Translations under genes and position numbers: made by a program
The notes under the pieces: generated by a model
The model's database searches: none
What the model saw: the letters and a program-made list of their open reading frames with translations, nothing else
Told to the model about the DNA's origin: nothing
In this document: piece after piece, positions 30,201-35,753 of the stretch
Numbering within the stretch: position 1 is the first letter of the stretch
Layout of the letters: every line of letters starts with the position of its first letter
Assembly: GCA_003557485.1 (NCBI GenBank)
Contig: PWOI01000029.1
Span: forward strand, 1 to 35,753
Direction of reading: 5' to 3'
Source: Elusimicrobiota bacterium
GTDB taxonomy: Bacteria; CG03; SLGR01; PWQF01
Length of the DNA stretch: 35,753 nucleotides

Positions 30201-32254
30201 GTTTTGATACAGGAGCTCTTTCTATATTGTCGGGAACCGTCAGCAGCGGACAGGGAAAAATGCTGGATCTGATTTTGAGTATAAGGCTTGAAAATCTAAG
30301 AGCCGGCCCGGCAGCACTTCTGGGCCGTGCATCTGTGAAGGGGTATATTAACCCGGAAACCGTTGATTTTAAGGCCGATATATCTCCGGAAACGCTTATT
30401 ATAAACCGTTACCGGGTGGATAAGCCTTTCACTATACAGAAGTCAGACAGGAAGATACAGTTAAGAGCCCGCGAAGGCATTGAGTCCGATATAAAATTAC
30501 TTCCGGATAGCGCAATAGAAATTGAAAGTATAAGAATGCGTCATGCAGATGTCCGCCTGGCCGGGGATGGATTTTACAGCAACGGAAGTTTTAACGGGTC
30601 ATTTGAAGGCCGGGGCATAGAGATTAATAATATCATGCGGCTGTTAAACAGTGAATCGGACATTAAAGGCCGAGCAGCAATAAATATACAATTAAATGCT
30701 GATGATTCTGGTTTAAAGGCTTCCGGAAATATAAATATTCCTGAACTTTCTTACAGGGAACTTGAACTCAATAATATAAATAGCCGTTTTACATATGACA
30801 GTGGTGAAGTATATCTGGAGGAAACACATATCAGAGATCCGCGTTATATAGACCTTTCTGCGGCAGGTAAACTTGGCGACGATTCTGATTTTGAAATAAA
30901 AATAAACAGATTATCCCTTTCTGTTCTGGAAAGCATTTCAAGAGAGATAACGCATACATCAGGATATTTTCAGGGAGAATTTGCTGTTAAAGGTGAAATG
31001 TCAGATCCGCGTATAGAAGGTTACGCAGAACTTGTAGGAGGCAGCCTAAGGGGAGAGAGCCTTTTTGATGAAATAAGTCGTATAAACTGTAGGATATCAG
31101 CTGATGGGTCAAGGCTTGTGGTTGAGAATATGAAGGCGCGCTGGGCTCCGGGCTCTGTAAGCGCAGAAGGGTATATGGATTTTTCTTCTTCGCCTTTTGA
31201 AGTAGACATTCTTGTGAATACCGAAGGCGACAGGGGGGTGAATATAAGGGTTCCGTATCTTGATATTCCGCAAAGCGCTATATTCGGCAGACAGTTGAAT
31301 CTTCCCTCACAGGGCGAACCTTCTGGGAGTTTCAGGTTTTATACAGAAGGAGAAGAAAAACATATTAAAGGTGACATACTTCTTTCAAATGCGCATTTTA
31401 CATATCCGCCGGCTCAGGAAATACAGGCTCCCGAGACCCCCGATGCTTCCTTTCTGGATGAAGTATATCTTAAAATTAAGCTTACGGCCGGAAGGGCAGT
31501 TTGGTATGAGAATACATTTGCCCGGGCCCGGGCAAGCGGGAGTTTGATATTTGAAAAGGAACCATCAGGGCCTCTGCTTGTTAACGGAGTTATGCATTCC
31601 GACCAGGGAAATGTTAATTTTTTTAACCGGGACTTCCGGGTGAGAGAAGTGCGCGTTATATTTGAAGACGGAAGGGAATACATAGAAGGTACTGCAGCTA
31701 CAACGGTTAGGCGCAGGATCGATGATGATATTCCCGAAGACGATGAGATTGAAATGCGTATATCACGCAGCCGTATTGCTGATATGGAGCCTCAGTTCTC
31801 ATCTGCAAGATTCGCGGAGATAACAACTTCCAGGGAAGCAACGGAACTGGCTATGGCCGGTGCGCGCCTTGAAGATTTAACGTCAGAAGAGCGTAATATG
31901 CTTATGAGAAGAGAACTCCTGCGAGCAATTGATGCAAACCTTACTTCCCCTCTTGTCCAGAATATACTACGGCAGGCAGATATTGTTGATGTGGCGAAAG
32001 TCGATATTAAATTTGAAGAAGACCCGGAACTTGAAGCCCTGCAGCTTAGAGGGGCAGGATTGCGGCTAGGCCGTCATTTGACGGACAGGTTTTATATGGG
32101 GTACTACATTGAATACGGTGCGGCTATACATAACCCTTTGAGGCTTTCTCATGAATTAGATATGTCCTATCGTATGAGAGAAAGTCAGTTTTTGAGAGGG
32201 AGGATTTCAGACGAAGAGCAATTTCTGGGAATAGAACAGAGGTTCAGATTCTAA
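27212..32254 (+). CDS. tamB: TamB/AsmA-family translocation and assembly module protein (DUF490-like C-terminus)
   Basis: 1680 aa with a single N-terminal TM, long beta-repetitive body (VRGRIEN..., ISGSVFMEKA...), C-terminal NGVMHSDQGNVNFFNRDFRVREVRVIFEDGREYIEGTA..., ending GIEQRFRF. Confidence 0.85.
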   Translation: MKIKGKKRVFFIIIVFLLTITAGAYLYVQSREFNEHLKSIIKTTLSDYAGREVKVERISTDIFNRTIISGVRIMDDERKKELISINRIKLSYSLIELFRNIRDPERIISSVTFYGPSITIDATGEKPKIPGLEKMNSGGESKGLPSWTLRVVRGNAHILLPGEVSYHITSCNGSVFLGGYPELHSRTEFRIEELDGSVNVRGDVNVISGDFSGTLNLNKIKVSDLRDLFPTETAQEFPSANLDASLRFTGNTEEIKRSISSLYLYGDMHLRAATWKEFTVPYAKVNISPRRLLVEEGSVGWKNNSLSIRGTIENYLVLPDMDIQLGGTVDTYSALKEIGVDAVQGIAEVEGEFKGTAYDHRISGSVFMEKASIGKRKVSKIEIDLNYKEDVLQILSGEFEAAGGRLLVSGSLSASEEIDVRGRIENMALMDIALEDALKGSVDGDISMSGSWEDPFAEIDFSFMGVSAGYKDFGDISLKAEYSSGRISLDGFSLDGKYSLSGSSFYDTQSKTLSEINASINSSEGEGLNVQGEIQMSPARTSLRFKGENIFAGDLPVLRDIYSSGSGTFGFDGSLETEPGKLFIESSVTTRNFRLDDVLYSLDGELSALLKDNGKRFYNARINNLNDYLKGMVELEFSDGKYRLGRASADFSRADLAQLAVLLGSPEIITGGYMRGYAEYSEDKRRGEVEIERPSFYGSEFDSARTRLSFAGNAVNLVSMVLESGPGRAEFTGEVYPEQNINMFVSNFDLYDRIMSFTGKYSGAWSSIYNFTASAEDIVIDGWEFDDIELSGESDEKEFKINFESKPSITASLTAGSGPEGKLSGNIDIKDIDASAVADTAGLSHEISGALNGKVEISGTKRVPEFSYTSRLSDGRFEGVSISLESYGHYSPGILRLDEIKGSIGENGNLSASGSYENEKLDFSYSVKNFSVPEHLKDNISALIDIEGNIGGSRNDIKIDYNKQARDIKTAGLSAKSFSSHGRYSGKELIIESGRIGFDTGALSILSGTVSSGQGKMLDLILSIRLENLRAGPAALLGRASVKGYINPETVDFKADISPETLIINRYRVDKPFTIQKSDRKIQLRAREGIESDIKLLPDSAIEIESIRMRHADVRLAGDGFYSNGSFNGSFEGRGIEINNIMRLLNSESDIKGRAAINIQLNADDSGLKASGNINIPELSYRELELNNINSRFTYDSGEVYLEETHIRDPRYIDLSAAGKLGDDSDFEIKINRLSLSVLESISREITHTSGYFQGEFAVKGEMSDPRIEGYAELVGGSLRGESLFDEISRINCRISADGSRLVVENMKARWAPGSVSAEGYMDFSSSPFEVDILVNTEGDRGVNIRVPYLDIPQSAIFGRQLNLPSQGEPSGSFRFYTEGEEKHIKGDILLSNAHFTYPPAQEIQAPETPDASFLDEVYLKIKLTAGRAVWYENTFARARASGSLIFEKEPSGPLLVNGVMHSDQGNVNFFNRDFRVREVRVIFEDGREYIEGTAATTVRRRIDDDIPEDDEIEMRISRSRIADMEPQFSSARFAEITTSREATELAMAGARLEDLTSEERNMLMRRELLRAIDANLTSPLVQNILRQADIVDVAKVDIKFEEDPELEALQLRGAGLRLGRHLTDRFYMGYYIEYGAAIHNPLRLSHELDMSYRMRESQFLRGRISDEEQFLGIEQRFRF

Positions 32255-32258
32255 ACTA

Positions 32259-33215
32259 ATGAAAAGAAGAGATTTTTTAAAAACGTCGCTTGCAGCAGCT
32301 GTCTCTCTGGGAGGCGGTAATATTTTTAAGTTTTTGCGCCAAATCAAAGCCGGTCCTGATTCAGAAAATAAAAATATGCCTTTAAGGCAACTTGGAAAGA
32401 CAGGGCACAAAGTAAGTATCTTTAGTCTTGGGGGAGAATCCGCTGTAGAGAACAGAAGAAACAGGAAAAAAGCTGTAGACTTGATAAACAGGGCTATAGA
32501 CGGTGGTGTAAACTATATTGATACGGCGCCTTCATACGGCGCCGGAGGCAGTGAAGAAAATATAGGACAGGTTATGAAATCGCGGAGAGGGGAAGTTTTT
32601 CTTGCTACGAAAACCCATATGAGAACTTATGATGGAACAATGCGTCTTCTTGAACAGAGTTTAAACCGCTTAAATACCGACTTTCTTGATCTTTACCAGC
32701 TTCATAATGTGCGTACGGATGAAGACCTTGAAAGAATATTTTCTCCGGGAGGCGCGCTGGAGGCACTTGTAAAATTAAAGGATGAGGGAGTAATAAAGAA
32801 TACAGGAATTACCGGTCACAGAAGTCCTGAAGTGCTTTTGAATGGAATAGAAAAGTATGATTTTGACTGTATACTGCTTACTTTAAACGCTGCTGATATA
32901 CATTACAAACCTTTCCAGAAAGATCTGCTGTTAAGAGCCTTAGAAAAAGATATGGGAATAATTGCAATGAAAATTACAGCAAGGGGTAGAATTTTTACAC
33001 CGGGAGGGTTAACCTCTATGGAAGAGGCGCTGGGCTACACTCTTTCATTTCCTGTAAGCACAGCAATAGTAGGTATTTCTAATAAAGAGCAGCTTGAAGA
33101 AAACCTCAAAATAGTAAGGAGTTTCAAGCCTCTTAGCGAGGCTGTTCTTAAAGAAATTGAAAGCAAGACAGAACCCTATAAGAGAGAAGGTAATTTTTTT
33201 AAATATTACTGGTGA
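32259..33215 (+). CDS. Aldo/keto reductase with N-terminal twin-arginine signal
   Basis: MKRRDFLKTSLAAAVSLGGG; MPLRQLGKTGHKVSIFSLGG; NYIDTAPSYGAGGSEENIGQVMKSRRGEVFLATKTHMRTYDG; DFLDLYQLHNV. Confidence 0.9.
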   Translation: MKRRDFLKTSLAAAVSLGGGNIFKFLRQIKAGPDSENKNMPLRQLGKTGHKVSIFSLGGESAVENRRNRKKAVDLINRAIDGGVNYIDTAPSYGAGGSEENIGQVMKSRRGEVFLATKTHMRTYDGTMRLLEQSLNRLNTDFLDLYQLHNVRTDEDLERIFSPGGALEALVKLKDEGVIKNTGITGHRSPEVLLNGIEKYDFDCILLTLNAADIHYKPFQKDLLLRALEKDMGIIAMKITARGRIFTPGGLTSMEEALGYTLSFPVSTAIVGISNKEQLEENLKIVRSFKPLSEAVLKEIESKTEPYKREGNFFKYYW

Positions 33216-33226
33216 TAAAAAACCGT

Positions 33227-33271
33227 GGGCCTTTTAGCTGCGCAAGGGCATTGACTAAGGGGCCCTTTTTT
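33227..33271 (+). terminator. Rho-independent terminator after the aldo/keto reductase
   Basis: GGGCCTTTTAG ... CTAAGGGGCCC forms an 11-bp stem (with GU pairs), followed directly by a T run. Confidence 0.8.
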
Positions 33272-33353
33272 AGATAGCTTTATTGACGAAACAGCAGCCG
33301 GCTTGAAATAAAAATTTTATTAACTATAATTACATACTATGAGAAAGAGGTAA

Positions 33354-33689
33354 ATACAAAAAATCAGAAAAGAGCTGGAAGCAGAAAGGCAGGATATTCT
33401 CGAGGCTGTAAAGCGCCTTAAAGAAAAGGAAGAGTCCTATCTTAATGACGAGGTTGGCGACGATCTTGATAAGGCGGCCGGTAACAGTCAGAGAGAACTG
33501 CTTTTTTACATATCAGACCACGATCACCAGAGACTGGACGCCATAGAGGATGCTATTCAGAAGATTGATGAAGACAGATTCGGTATATGCGAAACATGCG
33601 GAAAGAAAATATCGAATAACCGTTTGAATGCTATCCATTATGCCCGCCTCTGTATGAAGTGCAAGCCCGAGGCGGAAAACAACTCCTGA
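33354..33689 (+). CDS. DksA/TraR-family C4 zinc-finger protein; start codon unclear
   Basis: Frame 3 reads IQKIRKELEAERQDILEAVKRLKEKEESYLNDEVGDDLDKAAGNSQRELLFYISDHDHQRLDAIEDAIQKIDEDRFGICETCGKKISNNRLNAIHYARLCMKCKPEAENNS*. The nearest in-frame ATG (33339) is separated by TAA at 33351-33353. Absent from the supplied ORF track. Confidence 0.8.
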   Translation: MQKIRKELEAERQDILEAVKRLKEKEESYLNDEVGDDLDKAAGNSQRELLFYISDHDHQRLDAIEDAIQKIDEDRFGICETCGKKISNNRLNAIHYARLCMKCKPEAENNS

Positions 33690-33693
33690 AAAA

Positions 33694-34965
33694 GTGGCCG
33701 CCGGCGCCGTAGATAAAATAAAAGAAGCAAAAAATTTTCTTTACAGGGATATCTGGCTTGTAAATGTTGCTGCCTATAGCAGGGTTAAAGCTCTATTAAT
33801 ATCAGGGCTTAAGGTCGTGCTAATCACAGCAGGTGACTTCATACACGATAAGTGTGTTCTCAGGGCGTCTTCTATTACCTATTACTTTTTTCTTGCCGTA
33901 GTTCCTTTCCTTGCTGTGGCAACTGCTGCAATCAAAGGTTTCGGTATGCAGGATGAGTACGGTGAGACCCTTCTTAACAGGGTTCTTATGAACCCTGAGC
34001 TTTCCCGCGAAATAATAAACTACATTGAAAATACCAACCTGGAAACACTGGGACTTTTCGGCGCAATTGCGCTGGTATATATAGCTATACTTCTTCTTTC
34101 TAATATAGAAAAGTCTTTTAACGATATGTGGGGGGTAAGGGAACAGCGTCCCTACCTTAGAAAAATAGTCTACTATCTCTTTGCAATAATGGTTGTCCCG
34201 GTTTTTATGACAATTATAGTATCTAACGTTACCGGTGTGATGACGGGAGATATGCTTTCAAGCGGAATATGGCACTATGTAGTAGCTTGGCTTGTTCTTA
34301 CTCTGCTCTATGTCGCCTTCACTAATGAAAAAGTTAAATTCCATGCGGCTCTTTCGGGCGGGCTTTTAGGGTCAATACTCTGGAATCTTGCCTGGATGGG
34401 ATTTATATTCTATGCGGTAAAAGTAAAACAGTTTGACAGGGTTTACGGCAGTTTTTCCCACATATTTCTTACGTTTCTCTGGGCTTATGTGAGCTGGATG
34501 ATAGTCCTCCTGGGATCGGAATTTGCCTTTGCAATTCAGAATTTTAAAACATACAGAAAAGAAGGTAAATCCGATAACATAAGCTTTTCTTATAAACAGA
34601 AACTTGCTCTTATAATTCTTCACCTTATATACTCAAACTTCAAGGACGGGAAATCACCCCTTTCATCGGATGATATAATAAATACCACCCGCGGCCCCAT
34701 AAAGATGATAAACGAACTTCTCTACGAACTTGTTAATATGGGGATTCTTGTTGAAAACAAGAAAGACGACAAGCGTTATTACTCTCCTGCCAAGAGTGAA
34801 GAGAAGGTTACGGTTCCATATATTATGGAGAAACTCCAGGGTTACGGCATATCAGATATCCCAATGAATAAGGATCCGCGCTTTAACAAGGTGGAGCAAA
34901 TACTTAAGAAAATAAGAAAAGAGTCCGAAGAGAATTACAGAAACATCAAAGTTTCTGAAATCTAA
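33694..34965 (+). CDS. YihY/BrkB-family inner-membrane protein
   Basis: GTG start; CVLRASSITYYFFLAVVPFLAVATAAIKGF; multiple TMs; FSHIFLTFLWAYVSWMIVLLGSEFAFAIQ; C-terminal winged-helix-like extension. Confidence 0.88.
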   Translation: MAAGAVDKIKEAKNFLYRDIWLVNVAAYSRVKALLISGLKVVLITAGDFIHDKCVLRASSITYYFFLAVVPFLAVATAAIKGFGMQDEYGETLLNRVLMNPELSREIINYIENTNLETLGLFGAIALVYIAILLLSNIEKSFNDMWGVREQRPYLRKIVYYLFAIMVVPVFMTIIVSNVTGVMTGDMLSSGIWHYVVAWLVLTLLYVAFTNEKVKFHAALSGGLLGSILWNLAWMGFIFYAVKVKQFDRVYGSFSHIFLTFLWAYVSWMIVLLGSEFAFAIQNFKTYRKEGKSDNISFSYKQKLALIILHLIYSNFKDGKSPLSSDDIINTTRGPIKMINELLYELVNMGILVENKKDDKRYYSPAKSEEKVTVPYIMEKLQGYGISDIPMNKDPRFNKVEQILKKIRKESEENYRNIKVSEI

Positions 34966-34967
34966 GC

Positions 34968-35435
34968 TTATTCTTTTTTTGATTTATTTTTTATAGTCTC
35001 GAGCACGCGTATATCCATCTTGTCCATTTCCCGGCCTGTCTCCTTTTTGTTTTGAAACAGGTCGTCAAGGGAGATAAAATAAGTGGGAGTATTTCCGTAT
35101 TTGGATTTAACCTTGTTTTTAAGTGCCTTGAGCGGTTCGACTCCTGTTATGGAATTTACAAGATGTATCTGCACAGGAGGGACTCCTACCTGGTAGAAAT
35201 TTCCGGTTTTCTCAAAATAATCTTCTTCTATATTTGAAATGTCAGCGCCAAAATCTTTAAGAGCCTGATAAGTTTTTCTGCTATTTTCCAGTGATGGTTC
35301 AATGAGAATATCCAGGTCGTTTGTGAAACGGGGCCGACCGTGATAAATCACGCCGAAACCTCCTATAATACAGTAGTTAACACGCCGGGTGTTGAGGCAG
35401 GAAAGAAAGTCTCTGAAATCAGGTTCAATCTTCAA
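34968..35435 (-). CDS. Nucleotidyltransferase-fold protein (MNT/AbiEii-like)
   Basis: NYCIIGGFGVIYHGRPRFTNDLDILIEPS: GG...RxTxDLDxL catalytic-like signature. Confidence 0.75.
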   Translation of the reverse strand: MKIEPDFRDFLSCLNTRRVNYCIIGGFGVIYHGRPRFTNDLDILIEPSLENSRKTYQALKDFGADISNIEEDYFEKTGNFYQVGVPPVQIHLVNSITGVEPLKALKNKVKSKYGNTPTYFISLDDLFQNKKETGREMDKMDIRVLETIKNKSKKE

Positions 35436-35635
35436 TTTTTTGAAAAGCCCGCTTTTGTTATTTTTTTATCAAGCGGCTTGTGCTCTATATTGCGTATCAG
35501 GTAATACTGCTCTCTTAAAAACTGGGCGCTGTCCAGTCTCTGGGCGGGAGTAAGGGATAAATCGAACTCAAGGGAATGCCTTTCAAGTTCCTCGAAGGAG
35601 CTGCATTTATTCGTGGAAAACTTTTTCCTTTTCAT
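35432..35635 (-). CDS. Small partner protein of the nucleotidyltransferase gene (putative antitoxin-like)
   Basis: 67-aa ORF directly upstream and overlapping the nucleotidyltransferase by 4 nt; charged and helical; no family recognised. Confidence 0.55.
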   Translation of the reverse strand: MKRKKFSTNKCSSFEELERHSLEFDLSLTPAQRLDSAQFLREQYYLIRNIEHKPLDKKITKAGFSKN

Positions 35636-35678
35636 ATAATAATTATAGTAAATTTTAAGAGAGAATAAAACTCTAAAG

Positions 35679-35717
35679 AAAAGCCCCGCTCCGGAAAAAT
35701 AACCGAAGCGGGGCTTT
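35679..35717. terminator. Bidirectional intrinsic terminator
   Basis: AAAGCCCCGCTCCGG-AAAAATAA-CCGAAGCGGGGCTTT stem-loop with A/T flanks on both sides. Confidence 0.75.
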
Positions 35718-35753
35718 CTGTAACCTGTAGAATAAGAGTTAGAAACTTATTCC

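Noticed and set aside
869-35237. Many listed ORFs antisense to or overlapping clear genes (e.g. 1042-1236, 2367-2756, 6200-6661, 8360-8854, 25237-25812, 26305-26880)
   Set aside because: They lie opposite strong, motif-supported genes and show no recognisable domains; best explained as shadow ORFs.
35739-35753. Minus-strand end ...GISF* at the right edge, suggesting another outer-membrane barrel gene
   Set aside because: Only four codons are visible. The terminal Phe and the adjacent terminator are suggestive but too little to call a CDS.
1-35753. CRISPR arrays, tRNA/rRNA genes, transposases or prophage genes
   Set aside because: No regularly spaced repeats, no tRNA-like cloverleaf noticed by eye and no integrase/transposase motifs in any ORF. 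No computational scan was run.

Overview
This is a dense, chromosomal-looking window from a diderm (outer-membrane-bearing) bacterium. It contains about 27 protein-coding genes. I saw no rRNA, tRNA, CRISPR array or mobile element. The content is dominated by envelope biogenesis and secretion: an M23 peptidase / L,D-transpeptidase fusion, two tandem MscS channels, a small TPR-type lipoprotein followed by a PorV/FadL-like outer-membrane barrel, LptF/LptG, a 1729-aa SprA-like giant outer-membrane protein, LolC/E and LolD, and a 1680-aa TamB-like protein. Housekeeping and stress genes are interleaved: ahcY, comF, lysS, an ilvE-like aminotransferase, the mcsA-mcsB-clpC arginine-phosphorylation/proteolysis operon, a DksA/TraR zinc-finger gene missing from the ORF track, an aldo/keto reductase and YihY. 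A two-gene nucleotidyltransferase module resembling toxin-antitoxin or defence pairs lies at the right edge. The strongest lead is the SprA-like (type IX secretion translocon family) protein near a PorV-like barrel and a TPR lipoprotein. This occurs in a genome that also carries McsAB-ClpC, a Firmicutes-type system, so it may be a T9SS-like outer-membrane export module outside classical Bacteroidota. Other leads are a DksA-like gene with an in-frame TAA just after its only nearby ATG, a radical-SAM enzyme with a twin-arginine motif, extreme compaction of all four convergent gene junctions, and a possible but doubtful c-di-GMP-I-like leader upstream of the SprA-like gene. All homology statements come from reading motifs by eye; no database search was run.
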